A DNA stretch of 64,000 bases from an uncultured Pelagibacteraceae bacterium (GTDB lineage Bacteria > Pseudomonadota > Alphaproteobacteria > Pelagibacterales > Pelagibacteraceae): NCBI GenBank assembly GCA_902555655.1, contig CACDSX010000001.1, forward strand, positions 38,000 to 101,999. The letters run 5' to 3'. Each line of letters starts with the position of its first letter. Position 1 is the stretch's first letter. The translations under genes were made by a program, and so were the position numbers. The notes under the pieces were generated by a model. It did not search any database. It was given only the letters and a program-made list of their open reading frames with translations, and was not told where the DNA came from. Shown one piece after another: positions 21,534 through 32,367 of the stretch.

Positions 21534-22132
21534 TATAAATTTTGAGCAGCTACCATAGTTAGCAGCATTGGCAATGATAACAAAGTGTTAGTTCTTGAAA
21601 ATAACATTGCTGTTCTTGCAGATTTAGCTTTTAATTCTGGTTCACATTCAACAATTCCTAATGCTCTTTTTTGATTTGGCCATATTACAAACCAAACATT
21701 AAAAGCCATAATAACACCTAACCACATACCAATTCCAATGGCTGTATGTTTTGGTATACCTGAACCAATACTCAGCGTCATTGCATCATGTAAATACCCG
21801 TTCAATGCCGCCAATATTAATCCCGATAAAATTGTAAATGCTGCTGCCCATCTAAAATAAAAAAGAGCTGCAGGAGCTATAACTTTTCCTATAGCAGGTT
21901 TTTGTTCATCTGGAATTTTTCCCATATTTGGAATTTGAACAAAATTAAAATACCAGAGTAAACCTATCCACATAATACCAACAACTACATGTGTATATCT
22001 AGCGATCCAACTCCAAAAAAGTCTATCAAAACTAAATCCATCGTTTTGATAAAATAACCCAAGAAACAGAATTATAGCAAGTGCTAACGAAGCATGTATA
22101 GTTTTTGATAAAGATGAAAGCATATTCCCCAT
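21530..22132 (-). CDS. PuuD-type membrane protein (urate hydroxylase family, membrane part only)
   Basis: Multi-TM RYTHVVVGIMWIGLLWYFNFVQIP; family call from pattern recognition only. Confidence 0.65.
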   Translation of the reverse strand: MGNMLSSLSKTIHASLALAIILFLGLFYQNDGFSFDRLFWSWIARYTHVVVGIMWIGLLWYFNFVQIPNMGKIPDEQKPAIGKVIAPAALFYFRWAAAFTILSGLILAALNGYLHDAMTLSIGSGIPKHTAIGIGMWLGVIMAFNVWFVIWPNQKRALGIVECEPELKAKSARTAMLFSRTNTLLSLPMLLTMVAAQNLY

Positions 22133-22178
22133 AGTGTATTTATATACTAATTAAGACGTTATTTAACAATATATTTTT

Positions 22179-25034
22179 TCAATACAAAAGGGACTTTAAA
22201 AACTTTCCTGTATAACTGGCACTTATTTTACAAATTTCTTCAGGTTTGCCCTCTGCGATAATTTTTCCACCTTTAATACCACCCTCAGGTCCCATATCGA
22301 CAATATAATCAGCAGTTTTAATAACATCTAAATTATGCTCAATAACTACCACAGTATTACCCAATGAGACAAACGTATGAAGTATCTCCAACAATTTCTT
22401 GATATCATGTTGATGTAATCCTGTTGTAGGTTCATCTAAAATATACATAGTTCTACCAGTAGATCTTTTTGATAATTCCTTAGCTAACTTTATCCTTTGA
22501 GCCTCTCCTCCAGAAAGAGTTGTAGCTTGTTGACCTATCTTTATATAACCTAAACCAACTTTTTTTAACGTTAGTAATTTTGTCTTTATATTAGAAATAT
22601 TTTCAAAATATTTGCATCCTTCATCAACAGTCATATTAAGAACATCTGCAATACTTTTATCTTTAAATTTTATTTCTAAAGTTTCTCGATTATATCTTGT
22701 TCCTTTACATTCATCACATTGTATATAAACATCTGGTAGAAAATGCATTTCGTAAGTAATAACACCATCACCTTCACAAGCCTCGCATCTACCACCTTTA
22801 ACATTAAATGAAAATCTACCTGGTTTATATCCTCTCGTTTTAGATTCTGGTAAACTTGTAAACCAATCTCTAATTGGTCCAAAAGCACCCGTATATGTCG
22901 CTGGATTTGATCTGGGAGTTCGTCCAATAGGTGACTGATCTATATCTATAATCTTATCAACTAGCTCAGTTCCTTTGAAACCTTTGAAAGGTTTAGGAAT
23001 TTTTCTGGATTTATTATTATTCAGCGTTAAGTTTAATGCATTATATAAAGTTTGTAATACCAATGTTGATTTACCACTTCCAGAAACACCAGTAACACAA
23101 GTTAAACTCCCCAAAGGTATTTTTAAGTTCACATTATCTAAATTATTTCCTGTCGCACCTGTAATTTCCAAAAACCTACCATTTTTTGCTAATCTTCTTT
23201 TTGTTGGAATATTTATCTTTAATTTGTTTGAAAGATACTTACCAGTGATGCTATTTTTGTTTTGACTAATTTCTTTAAAACTTCCTTGAGCAACAACTTG
23301 ACCCCCATTATTTCCTGCTTCAGGTCCTAAGTCAATTATATGATCAGCATTTTCCATAGTTTCAGTATCATGCTCAACTACAATAACTGTATTACCTAAA
23401 TCTCTTAATCTTTTTAATGCATTTATAAGTTTTACATTATCTTTTTGATGTAATCCGATTGAAGGTTCATCCAAAACATACAAAACACCAGTTAAACCAG
23501 ATCCTATTTGAGATGCCAACCTAATTCTTTGAGCTTCCCCCCCTGAAAGAGTGCCAGACTCTCTCGATAAAGTTAAATAATCAAGACCAACATTTAATAA
23601 AAATGTTAATCTTTCATTAATTTCTTTTAAAATATGTTCAGCAATTTTGACTTGTCTTTTATCTAAACTATTTTTGAGATTTTCAAACCATACTGCAGCA
23701 TCTAAAATTGATTTTTCAGTAACCTCACTAATATGCAAGCCATCAATTTTAACACATAAAGCCTCGTCTTTTAATCTGTAACCATTACATCTTTCACATT
23801 TTGTATCTGATTGATATTGAGAAATTTCCTCTCTTTTCCAGTCACTATCTGTTTCTAGATATCTTCGCTCTAAATTGTTAATAACACCTTCAAAAGTTTT
23901 TTTATGAGAGTATTTTTCATAACCATCATCATAACTAAATTTGATTTCCTCATCATCTGATCCGTAAAGTATTATATCTTTAATCTTTTTTGATAGTTTA
24001 GACCATCTTTCTTCTAGTGAAAATTTGTAATGTTTGGCTAAAGAAGCTAAAGTTTGCGCATAATATAAAGTCGTTGTTTTTGCCCAGGGCTCTATTGCAC
24101 CATCAATAATACTTTTTTTTTCATTAGGTATAACCAAATTTGGATCAACATTAAGTTTTATACCTATACCTTCACATTCTTCACAGGCTCCAAATGGACT
24201 ATTAAATGAAAAAAGCCTTGGTTCAATTTCTTCAATTGTAAAACCACTTTCTGGACAAGCAAATTTAGTCGAAAATATCAATTTTTCTAATTTTCGAAAT
24301 TTTTTAGGTAATGTTTCATCTTCATATTCAACAAATAAAAGACCATTTGCTAAATTAATTGAAGTTTCAATACTTTCAGCAAGTCTATTTCCTAAAGATG
24401 AATTCAAAATTATTCTATCAACTAAAATAGATATATCGTGTTTAATTTTTTTATTTAAATCTGGAATATTTTCTATGTCATATAAAACTTCATCAATCTT
24501 AATTTTTCTAAAACCTCTTTTCTTATATGTTAATATTTCTTTTCTATATTCACCTTTACGCCCTCTAACAACTGGGGCATAAAGATATATTGTAGATTTT
24601 TTTGGAAGTTGTTTAATTTTATCAACTATTTGAGTAACAGTTTGAGATTCAATTGGTTTACCAGTAAATGGAGAATAAGGAATACCAGCTCTAGCATACA
24701 AAACTCGCATATAATCATAAATTTCAGTAACAGTTGCCACTGTCGATCTTGGATTTTTAGATGTATTTTTTTGTTCAATCGATATAGCAGGACTTAAGCC
24801 TTCTATTAAGTCAACATTTGGTTTTTTCATTTTATCTAAAAATTGTCTTGCGTAAGCCGACAAACTTTCTACATATCTTCTTTGACCCTCTGCATAAACA
24901 GTATCAAAGGCGAGTGACGATTTTCCAGAGCCAGATAGGCCAGTAATTACAACGAATTTATCTTTAGGAATTTCTAAAGATATATTCTTTAAATTATGTT
25001 CTTTAGCGCCCTTAATAACTATCTTTTTAATCAT
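22179..25034 (-). CDS. uvrA: Excinuclease ABC subunit A
   Basis: 951 aa; two ABC ATPase modules, zinc-finger cysteines, LSGGEAQRI x2. Confidence 0.96.
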   Translation of the reverse strand: MIKKIVIKGAKEHNLKNISLEIPKDKFVVITGLSGSGKSSLAFDTVYAEGQRRYVESLSAYARQFLDKMKKPNVDLIEGLSPAISIEQKNTSKNPRSTVATVTEIYDYMRVLYARAGIPYSPFTGKPIESQTVTQIVDKIKQLPKKSTIYLYAPVVRGRKGEYRKEILTYKKRGFRKIKIDEVLYDIENIPDLNKKIKHDISILVDRIILNSSLGNRLAESIETSINLANGLLFVEYEDETLPKKFRKLEKLIFSTKFACPESGFTIEEIEPRLFSFNSPFGACEECEGIGIKLNVDPNLVIPNEKKSIIDGAIEPWAKTTTLYYAQTLASLAKHYKFSLEERWSKLSKKIKDIILYGSDDEEIKFSYDDGYEKYSHKKTFEGVINNLERRYLETDSDWKREEISQYQSDTKCERCNGYRLKDEALCVKIDGLHISEVTEKSILDAAVWFENLKNSLDKRQVKIAEHILKEINERLTFLLNVGLDYLTLSRESGTLSGGEAQRIRLASQIGSGLTGVLYVLDEPSIGLHQKDNVKLINALKRLRDLGNTVIVVEHDTETMENADHIIDLGPEAGNNGGQVVAQGSFKEISQNKNSITGKYLSNKLKINIPTKRRLAKNGRFLEITGATGNNLDNVNLKIPLGSLTCVTGVSGSGKSTLVLQTLYNALNLTLNNNKSRKIPKPFKGFKGTELVDKIIDIDQSPIGRTPRSNPATYTGAFGPIRDWFTSLPESKTRGYKPGRFSFNVKGGRCEACEGDGVITYEMHFLPDVYIQCDECKGTRYNRETLEIKFKDKSIADVLNMTVDEGCKYFENISNIKTKLLTLKKVGLGYIKIGQQATTLSGGEAQRIKLAKELSKRSTGRTMYILDEPTTGLHQHDIKKLLEILHTFVSLGNTVVVIEHNLDVIKTADYIVDMGPEGGIKGGKIIAEGKPEEICKISASYTGKFLKSLLY

Positions 25035-25123
25035 AATTTTAGTTGCTTTGACTTAATAAAATTAATATTCAGAGTAAATTGTGATATAAATCTAATTAAT
25101 TAATTTAACAAATAATAAATATT

Positions 25124-25579
25124 ATGGCTGGAAGTTTAAATAAAGTACTTTTAATTGGTCGTTTGGGCGCAGACCCAGAAATCAAACAAATGGTGAATGG
25201 TAAAAGTGTAGCTAGATTAAGTCTTGCTACAAGTCAATCTTGGAAAGACAAAAATACGGGAGAAAAAAAAGAAAAAACTGAATGGCACCGTATAGTTGTA
25301 TTTAATGAGGGTTTGGTTAACGTTGTTCAACAATATCTTAAAAAGGGAGCCCAGATTTATGTTGAGGGTCAATTGACTACTAGAAAATGGAAAGATGAAC
25401 AATCAGGTCAAGACAAATATTCAACTGAAATTGTTATTCAGGGTTACAACTCATCCTTAACTATGTTAGGTGGAGGAAATTCTGGTGGTGGAATTGCGAG
25501 TGATAATACACAATCATCTAATAACAATGAAGATTTGTCTCAAATATCCAATGATATGGATGATGAAATTCCATTTTAA
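25124..25579 (+). CDS. ssb: Single-stranded DNA-binding protein
   Basis: [14 protein letters not shown], acidic C-terminal tail DMDDEIPF. Confidence 0.96.
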   Translation: MAGSLNKVLLIGRLGADPEIKQMVNGKSVARLSLATSQSWKDKNTGEKKEKTEWHRIVVFNEGLVNVVQQYLKKGAQIYVEGQLTTRKWKDEQSGQDKYSTEIVIQGYNSSLTMLGGGNSGGGIASDNTQSSNNNEDLSQISNDMDDEIPF

Positions 25580-25584
25580 TATCT

Positions 25585-28164
25585 ATGCAAAAAACTGAAG
25601 TACCAGAAGATAATAATATCAAAATGATTTCAATGCATGATGAGATGAGCTCATCATATCTTTCTTATGCAATGAGTGTCATAGTAAGTAGAGCACTACC
25701 TGATGTTAGGGATGGATTAAAACCAGTTCATAGAAGAATATTATATGCTATGTACAAAGGTGGCTATGATTGGTCAAAACAATTTAGGAAGTCAGCAAGA
25801 ATAGTTGGAGATGTTATCGGTAAATATCATCCCCATGGAGATCAATCTGTATACGATGCTCTTGTGCGTATGGTTCAAGATTTCTCAATGAGCTTACCTT
25901 TAGTTGATGGCCAAGGTAATTTTGGTTCTATAGATGGTGATCCGGCTGCTGCAATGAGGTATACAGAAACAAGATTATCAAAAGTATCACAATTTCTTAT
26001 TGATGATATAGAAAAAAATACAATTACATTTAAAAGCAATTATGATGAAACTGAAAAAGAACCGTCAGTATTACCAGCTCAATATCCAAATTTATTAGTA
26101 AATGGTGCCGGAGGTATTGCTGTTGGTATGGCCACAAGTATACCACCACACAACTTAGGAGAAGTTATTGATGGAACTTTAGCTTTAATAGAAAACAAAG
26201 ATATTAAAACAAAAGATCTGATGAAACATATACCTGGACCTGATTTCCCAACTGGTGGGGTAATAATTGGTAAAGATATAATAAAACAAGGCTATAATAA
26301 GGGCAGAGGTTCATTTAAGATAAGAGGTGAAGTTACAATTGAAGGTTTAAAAAACGGAAGAGAAAGACTTGTAATCACATCAATACCTTACCAGGTCAAC
26401 AAATCAGTTTTAAATGAGAAAATAGCTCAATTAGTTAGAGAAAAGAAAATAGAAGGCATAAAAGATATAAGAGACGAATCTAATAGAGAAGGTATTAGAG
26501 TTTCAATAGATCTTAAAAATGGTGTTGAACCAGAAACCATTAAAAGACAACTATATAAAAATACCCAAATAGAAAGTTCTTTTGGTTTTAATTCGTTAGC
26601 AATAGTTGATGGTAAACCTGAAACCTGTAGTCTAAAAGATTTTTTATCAAATTTTTTAAAATTTAGAGAAGATGTTGTTACTAAAAAAACAAAATTTGAC
26701 TTGATTAAAGCCGAAGAGAGAGCTCATATACTTATAGGCTTATCTGTATCAGTAGAAAATTTGGATAAAATTATAAAAATTATTAGAGCTTCAAAAAACC
26801 CTGATGAAGCAAAAAAATCTATTTTAAAAACAAAATGGAAAATTAACAAAACACAAAAAATGATTTCCTTAGTTGAGGGAAAAAAAAATAAGTCCATGTA
26901 TTCACTTTCTGACCCACAGGTTAATTCTATTTTGGAATTAAGACTACAAAAGTTAACAGCCTTAGGTATTAATGAAATTGAAGTAGAGATAAAAAAATTA
27001 TCTGAACTTATAACAAAATATAAAAAAATTATTTCTTCAAAAAAAGAATTACTAAAAGTAATTAGTGGAGAATTAAAAGATATTAAAGATAAGTATTCAG
27101 TACCAAGAAGAACAAAAATAATTGATGCAGTACTTAATTACAATATTGAAGAAACGATTCAAAAACAATCTGTTTTAATAACTGTAACTTTACAAGGATA
27201 TATTAAGCGAGGATCACTAAATAATGTAAAAACACAAAAAAGAGGTGGAAAAGGAAAAACAGGTATAACCACTAGAAATGAGGATTCTGTTGTTCAAACC
27301 TTATCAGTAAATACCCACACTTCAGTTTTGTTCTTTTCTACAGAGGGTTTAGTTTATCGTATTAAAGCATGGAAAATACCTGAGGGATCTTCGGCTTCCA
27401 AAGGTAAGTCGTTATTTAACATTTTACCGCTAAAAAATCATCAATCTATAAGTTCTATAATGCCTTTTCCCGATGATGACTCTGAACTAAAAAACTATCA
27501 GATTGTTTTTGCTACGTCTAAAGGTAAAATTAGAAAAAATAGTCTAGAGGACTTTTCATCAATTAATTCAGCAGGAAAAATAGCAATGAAACTTGATACA
27601 AATGATAAGATAATTGGTGTGAAAATTTGTAAAGATGATCAAGATATAATTTTAAGTACTAAACTAGGAAAATGTATTAGATTTGAGTTAAAAAAATTAA
27701 GAGTTTTTAAAGGAAGATCTTCAAAAGGTATTAAGGGTCTTGAATTAGCTTCTAATGATGAAATAGTTTCTCTATCAATTATTGATAACGATAAAAATTC
27801 TAAAAACGGGAAAAAAAATAAAGATGAAAAATCTGAGTTAAAAGCTAAAGAAAAATTTATTTTATCTATAACAGAAAACGGATTTGGAAAAAAAACACCA
27901 CATATAGATTATAGAGTTACAAATAGGGGTGGAAAAGGAATAATAGGAATAATAAATTCTCCAAGAAATGGAAATATTTCATCATCATTTCCAGTTTTTG
28001 AAGGTGATGAAATTTTAATCTCAACAAATAAAGGTAGAGTAATTAGGGTAGCTGTTAAAGAAATTAGGACAGCAGGACGTAATACTCAAGGTGTTAGAAT
28101 TATTAAATTAACCGGAGAAGAAAAAGTAGTTTCAGCTGATAAAATTGATGATAACTTAGTTTAA
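25585..28164 (+). CDS. gyrA: DNA gyrase subunit A
   Basis: [38 protein letters not shown]-type motif [12 protein letters not shown]. Confidence 0.95.
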   Translation: MQKTEVPEDNNIKMISMHDEMSSSYLSYAMSVIVSRALPDVRDGLKPVHRRILYAMYKGGYDWSKQFRKSARIVGDVIGKYHPHGDQSVYDALVRMVQDFSMSLPLVDGQGNFGSIDGDPAAAMRYTETRLSKVSQFLIDDIEKNTITFKSNYDETEKEPSVLPAQYPNLLVNGAGGIAVGMATSIPPHNLGEVIDGTLALIENKDIKTKDLMKHIPGPDFPTGGVIIGKDIIKQGYNKGRGSFKIRGEVTIEGLKNGRERLVITSIPYQVNKSVLNEKIAQLVREKKIEGIKDIRDESNREGIRVSIDLKNGVEPETIKRQLYKNTQIESSFGFNSLAIVDGKPETCSLKDFLSNFLKFREDVVTKKTKFDLIKAEERAHILIGLSVSVENLDKIIKIIRASKNPDEAKKSILKTKWKINKTQKMISLVEGKKNKSMYSLSDPQVNSILELRLQKLTALGINEIEVEIKKLSELITKYKKIISSKKELLKVISGELKDIKDKYSVPRRTKIIDAVLNYNIEETIQKQSVLITVTLQGYIKRGSLNNVKTQKRGGKGKTGITTRNEDSVVQTLSVNTHTSVLFFSTEGLVYRIKAWKIPEGSSASKGKSLFNILPLKNHQSISSIMPFPDDDSELKNYQIVFATSKGKIRKNSLEDFSSINSAGKIAMKLDTNDKIIGVKICKDDQDIILSTKLGKCIRFELKKLRVFKGRSSKGIKGLELASNDEIVSLSIIDNDKNSKNGKKNKDEKSELKAKEKFILSITENGFGKKTPHIDYRVTNRGGKGIIGIINSPRNGNISSSFPVFEGDEILISTNKGRVIRVAVKEIRTAGRNTQGVRIIKLTGEEKVVSADKIDDNLV

Positions 28165-28670
28165 TGAATAAAGTTGCTATTTATCCTGGCACGTTTGATC
28201 CAATCACCTTTGGTCATATTGATGTAATTAAAAAAGGTTTAAAGCTATTTGATAAGATAGTTGTAGCAGTTTCTGATGTGAATAATAAAGATTATTTATT
28301 TAACACAAATGAGCGTATAGAAATAGTAAAAAAAGCGTTATTCTCAGATCTTAAATTGAATAAACAAAAAATATCAATAATTTCTTTTTCATCATTAACA
28401 ACTGATCTATGTAAAAAATACAAATCAAATATTATTTTGAGAGGTTTAAGAGCTGCATCAGATTTCGAATATGAATTTCAATTAGCTGGGATGAATAGAA
28501 AATTAAACAGTAATATTGAAACTTTATTTTTAATGTCTGATGTAGAGAATCAAATTATATCTTCAAAATTTGTTAAAGAAATTGTAAAATTAAAAGGAAA
28601 TATCAAAAAATTTACTACAAAAAATACAATTAAATCATTAAAAAAAAAGTATGAACAAAATTTTAATTAA
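28164..28670 (+). CDS. coaD: Phosphopantetheine adenylyltransferase
   Basis: YPGTFDPITFGHIDVI, ILRGLRAASDFEYEFQLAGMNRKL. Confidence 0.93.
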   Translation: MNKVAIYPGTFDPITFGHIDVIKKGLKLFDKIVVAVSDVNNKDYLFNTNERIEIVKKALFSDLKLNKQKISIISFSSLTTDLCKKYKSNIILRGLRAASDFEYEFQLAGMNRKLNSNIETLFLMSDVENQIISSKFVKEIVKLKGNIKKFTTKNTIKSLKKKYEQNFN

Positions 28671-29211
28671 TTTTATAATTATTTTTTTTTTAACAACCAA
28701 CCTAACAATGTCTGAGGAGAATATTATGATTTTAAAATTAAAAGACGGAGAAGTTAAAATAGAATTATTTGATGATGTGGCACCAAATCATGTAAAAAGG
28801 ATAAAAGAATTAGCAAATTCAGGAAAATATGACAATGTTGTTTTTCATAGAGTTATCGATGGTTTTATGGCTCAAACGGGAGATGTAAAATTTGGAAATT
28901 CTCAATCTGCTAATTTTAATTTAAGTAGGGCTGGCATGGGTGGTTCTGATCTGCCAAATTTACAACAAGAGTTTAGTAGTTTACCACATGAAAGAGGTAC
29001 TTTATCTATGGCAAGATCTTCAGATCCCAACAGTGCAAATAGTCAATTTTTTATTTGTTTTAAGCCTGCTCCGTTTTTGGATAGACAATATACGGTATTT
29101 GGAAAAGTAATTGAGGGAATGGAATATGTAGATAAAATTAAAAGAGGTGATGAAAACAATAATGGATCTGTTGATGATCCTGACAAGATAATTAGTTTTA
29201 AACCTCTTTAG
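28651..29211 (+). CDS. Cyclophilin-type peptidyl-prolyl cis-trans isomerase (exported)
   Basis: Signal peptide; FHRVIDGFMAQTGD, SQFFICFKPAPFLD. Confidence 0.9.
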   Translation: MNKILINFIIIFFLTTNLTMSEENIMILKLKDGEVKIELFDDVAPNHVKRIKELANSGKYDNVVFHRVIDGFMAQTGDVKFGNSQSANFNLSRAGMGGSDLPNLQQEFSSLPHERGTLSMARSSDPNSANSQFFICFKPAPFLDRQYTVFGKVIEGMEYVDKIKRGDENNNGSVDDPDKIISFKPL

Positions 29212-29219
29212 AGTTATAA

Positions 29220-30332
29220 ATGTTATTGAAAGATTTTGCCTTTCATATTGTACATAAAGATAAATTTGCAAGAAATGGCCTTATAGAAACTCACAGGGGC
29301 AATATTCAAACACCAGCATTTATGCCAGTGGGTACACAAGCTACTGTTAAAGCTTGCACAATAGATGATATTAAAAAGACAGGTTCAGAAATAATTTTAA
29401 GTAATACTTATCATTTAATGATAAGGCCAGGTGTTGAGAGAATTCAATCAATAGGTGGGTTACACGAATTTATGAATTGTGATCTACCGATTTTAACAGA
29501 CTCTGGAGGCTTCCAAGTTATGTCATTATCTAAATTGAATAAAATTGATAGAGAGAAAGGTGCTATCTTTAATTCACATGTAGATGGAAAAAAATTTTAT
29601 CTTAGTCCAGAGGAAAGTATAAGAATTCAGCTAGAATTAAATTCTGATATTGTAATGATCATGGATGAATGTCCAAAAAAAACTCAAGATTATGAATTAA
29701 TAAAAAAATCTATGCATTTATCATTATATTGGGCTAAGAGATCAAAGAAAGTATTTGGAAATAATCCTCATAAGGCTATTTTTGGTATTATTCAAGGTGG
29801 TCTCTTTAAAGATTTAAGAATTGAGTCATTGGAAAGTTTAATCGAAATTGGTTTTGATGGTTATGCTTTGGGTGGTCTAGCTGTTGGAGAATCTCAAATA
29901 GAAATGTTTGAAGTTTTAGATAATATTAAAAATCATCTTCCTTCTAATAAACCTCATTATTTGATGGGAGTAGGCACACCATCAGATATTTTAGGAGCAG
30001 TTAAAAGGGGAATTGATATGTTTGATTGTGTATTACCTACTAGATCAGGAAGAACAGGTCTTGCTTTTACATGGAGTGGGAGAGTAAATGTAAAAAATCA
30101 TAAATATCAAAATGATAACTCACCATTGGATGAAAATTGTAAAAATCTTAATTTAAACAAATATTCTAAGAATTATTTAAATCATTTATTTAACACAAAT
30201 GAAATTCTTGGATCTATGCTTTTGACTCTTCATAATATTAACTTTTATCAGGAATTAATGTCAGCGATAAGAAATAATATTAAGAATGGAACATTTGATG
30301 ATTTTCATGATAAATACATTGATAAGTTGTAA
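29220..30332 (+). CDS. tgt: Queuine tRNA-ribosyltransferase
   Basis: TDSGGFQVMSLS, GGLAVGES, DCVLPTRSGRTG. Confidence 0.95.
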   Translation: MLLKDFAFHIVHKDKFARNGLIETHRGNIQTPAFMPVGTQATVKACTIDDIKKTGSEIILSNTYHLMIRPGVERIQSIGGLHEFMNCDLPILTDSGGFQVMSLSKLNKIDREKGAIFNSHVDGKKFYLSPEESIRIQLELNSDIVMIMDECPKKTQDYELIKKSMHLSLYWAKRSKKVFGNNPHKAIFGIIQGGLFKDLRIESLESLIEIGFDGYALGGLAVGESQIEMFEVLDNIKNHLPSNKPHYLMGVGTPSDILGAVKRGIDMFDCVLPTRSGRTGLAFTWSGRVNVKNHKYQNDNSPLDENCKNLNLNKYSKNYLNHLFNTNEILGSMLLTLHNINFYQELMSAIRNNIKNGTFDDFHDKYIDKL

Positions 30333-30413
30333 ATACAAACTATTTGTCTCATAAATTCCTATTTGAATTATTTGAATAATTATGTATACACGATGTCATT
30401 CAGTAAAAAATGT

Positions 30414-30489
<76 letters not shown>

Positions 30490-30550
30490 TTAAATTTCCA
30501 TTTAATGGCTAAAAAACCCCATTCTTTTAACTCTTAAATATTTTTTCAAA

Positions 30551-30583
30551 AAGGTGTACGGTGAGTGTACGGTTTTAATATTT
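30551..30583 (+). repeat. Left internal repeat aaggtgtacggtgagtgtacggttttaatattt
   Basis: Two GTGTACGGT copies 11 bp apart; matches 32190-32221. Confidence 0.75.
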
Positions 30584-30589
30584 AAGATA

Positions 30590-31462
30590 ATGAAGAATAG
30601 AAGCACTGTAAAATTCGGATTAATGTTTAAAGATAAAGCTAAAGACTTTATTTCTACAGCCCCAAATATTAAAGGTTATACTAAAGAAGGATTAATTGAC
30701 AGCAAACCAATTGTTTTTTGTGCTTACAAGGGATTAGAGAGTTATCAATCATTAATTTATGGAGATAAGATTTTATCAATTAATGGAAAAAAAATTAAAA
30801 ATATGTATGAATTTTATAAGATTAAAAACAAACTTAGTTGGAATTCTAAAGTAAATTTTAGTTTTATAAGAAATTCTCAAAAGAAAGATGTAACTATTAG
30901 ATTAAAATCATTTAATAATTGGAAAAAAAAATTTCCACGTTTAGGCTTTGGTTTGAAACAGAATAACAACTATGTTGAATTTTTTGATCTTCAAATGCTT
31001 TCATCAGTTCTTCCAAAATGGACTTCAAATACCAAAATTCAAAGTGGAGATAAAATATTATCATTAAATAATAAAAAAATTACAACAATAAAAGATGTGT
31101 CTGATGTAATGAGTGATTTTATTCCAAATAAAATAATGAAAATTTCAGTTTTCAATGAAAATGGAGTAATTAATACTAAGATTAAAGTTATTAGCTATAA
31201 TAGTTTTCTAAAATTAAATAGAGAATTTTGCTCCAAATATTGGCCCAAAAAAGCAGCTGAAATTTTATGTAAAGAATATGAAAATAATGATTTTTTTCTG
31301 AGTGAAAAATACAAACAAAAAATAATTAAAAAATATGAAAAACCCACTTACAAAAAAACATTATTAAAAGCTACAAATATTGCTTTAAAAAAAGGTAGGA
31401 TTAAACTTACAAAAAAAGGAAAATTAAGAACAAAAAATAAATCTATTAGACTTTACACTTAA
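30590..31462 (+). CDS. Element cargo: protein with two PDZ-like repeats, no recognisable protease domain
   Basis: GDKILSINGKKI and GDKILSLNNKKI PDZ-type motifs; ATG at 30590 preferred over GTG at 30554, which lies in the repeat. Confidence 0.65.
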   Translation: MKNRSTVKFGLMFKDKAKDFISTAPNIKGYTKEGLIDSKPIVFCAYKGLESYQSLIYGDKILSINGKKIKNMYEFYKIKNKLSWNSKVNFSFIRNSQKKDVTIRLKSFNNWKKKFPRLGFGLKQNNNYVEFFDLQMLSSVLPKWTSNTKIQSGDKILSLNNKKITTIKDVSDVMSDFIPNKIMKISVFNENGVINTKIKVISYNSFLKLNREFCSKYWPKKAAEILCKEYENNDFFLSEKYKQKIIKKYEKPTYKKTLLKATNIALKKGRIKLTKKGKLRTKNKSIRLYT

Positions 31463-31504
31463 ATAATTATTGTGTGATGACTTATAAAAAATAACTAGGG
31501 TGGG

Positions 31505-31705
31505 GTGATGAAGAAGAAAAAATCTTCAACAAATTTTTGGATTTGGTTCATTGTACTTTTCGCATTATGGCAATTATTCAAGTTTGGTGTGCTTAGAGAT
31601 GGGTTTAAAAAAGAAACTAAACCAAATTCTACTTTAAATAATCTTCCAAAAATTGATAAAGAAATTTTGGATAAAATTACAGAGGATATTAAGAAAAATA
31701 AGTAG
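31505..31705 (+). CDS. Element cargo: small single-TM protein
   Basis: 66 aa, FWIWFIVLFALWQLFKFGVL TM segment; coupled to the next ORF. Confidence 0.55.
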   Translation: MMKKKKSSTNFWIWFIVLFALWQLFKFGVLRDGFKKETKPNSTLNNLPKIDKEILDKITEDIKKNK

Positions 31706-32046
31706 TGAATAAACTTAGGCATTGTAGAATTTGTGGGAAAAAAGGTATTAGATTTGCATCAGATGGATGTAAATATTGTGGCTCTGATTATGTAACAAAT
31801 ACCCAGTGGCATCTTGCTAAGCAAAAAGGTCTTACAAAAGGAAAAGTTATAAAAAAAAAGAAATATGGAATAAATCCAAATTTTTTTTCATCTTACGATC
31901 TTACAGATATACTTTACTATGTAGGTTTAATTTCTTTTATTCTTATAGTTTGGGTTTTACTAACAATTAATCCACTGGTAGCTATCACTTTTTTTACTAT
32001 AATATCTGTTGTTATTTTATTCGCATATTTTGATAAAAAAAAATGA
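31705..32046 (+). CDS. Element cargo: zinc-ribbon protein with two TM segments (GTG start)
   Basis: CRICGKKG...CKYCGSD zinc ribbon; TAGTG overlap with the preceding ORF. Confidence 0.6.
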   Translation: MNKLRHCRICGKKGIRFASDGCKYCGSDYVTNTQWHLAKQKGLTKGKVIKKKKYGINPNFFSSYDLTDILYYVGLISFILIVWVLLTINPLVAITFFTIISVVILFAYFDKKK

Positions 32047-32189
32047 CTAGAGTGGGGTTATTGGGAATTACACAGTGAGCAGATTCCCTGCAAGGAACTG
32101 CACAACAAAAAACTGTACACTTTCTAAACACTTGAAAAATAATTCTGAAAATCCAAAAACTAAACACTTTTTTTAAATTCCTAAAACTT

Positions 32190-32221
32190 AAGGTGTACAG
32201 TGAGTGTACAGTTTTATATTT
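32190..32221 (+). repeat. Right internal repeat aaggtgtacagtgagtgtacagttttatattt
   Basis: Two GTGTACAGT copies 11 bp apart; differs from the left copy by two substitutions and one indel. Confidence 0.75.
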
Positions 32222-32318
32222 GAAATTTTACGCATTTATTTAATTATAAACCCCTCATACGCATGTTAAACGAAGGTTTTTTTATTTAAAACTGGAAATT
32301 ATGCTGTTGTGTAGTATT

Positions 32319-32363
32319 CTTTTAAGGAATGGGTCGATGGTTCGAGTCCATCACGGCTCACCA
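32319..32363 (+). repeat. attR-like direct repeat (duplicate tRNA-Lys 3' half)
   Basis: 45/45 identity to 30445-30489; no intact 5' tRNA half upstream. Confidence 0.9.
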
Positions 32364-32367
32364 CTTA

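Larger units (their letters stand above)
30490..32363 (+). mobile_element. Integrase-less element inserted at the tRNA-Lys 3' end (about 1.87 kb)
   Basis: Bounded by a perfect 45-bp duplication of the tRNA 3' part; accessory small ORFs; near-identical repeats just inside each end. Confidence 0.8.

Noticed and set aside
24609-24797. Plus-strand ORFs antisense to uvrA (also 22975-23265)
   Set aside because: Fully inside a strongly supported uvrA CDS; no family signal.
30554-30589. N-terminal extension of the PDZ-like ORF from a GTG at 30554
   Set aside because: The extension is the repeat motif itself (VYGECTVLIFKI); ATG at 30590 is more plausible.
30590-32046. Assignment of the cargo ORFs to a named defence or toxin-antitoxin family
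   Set aside because: No diagnostic catalytic motif visible; only PDZ-like, TM and zinc-ribbon features can be supported.
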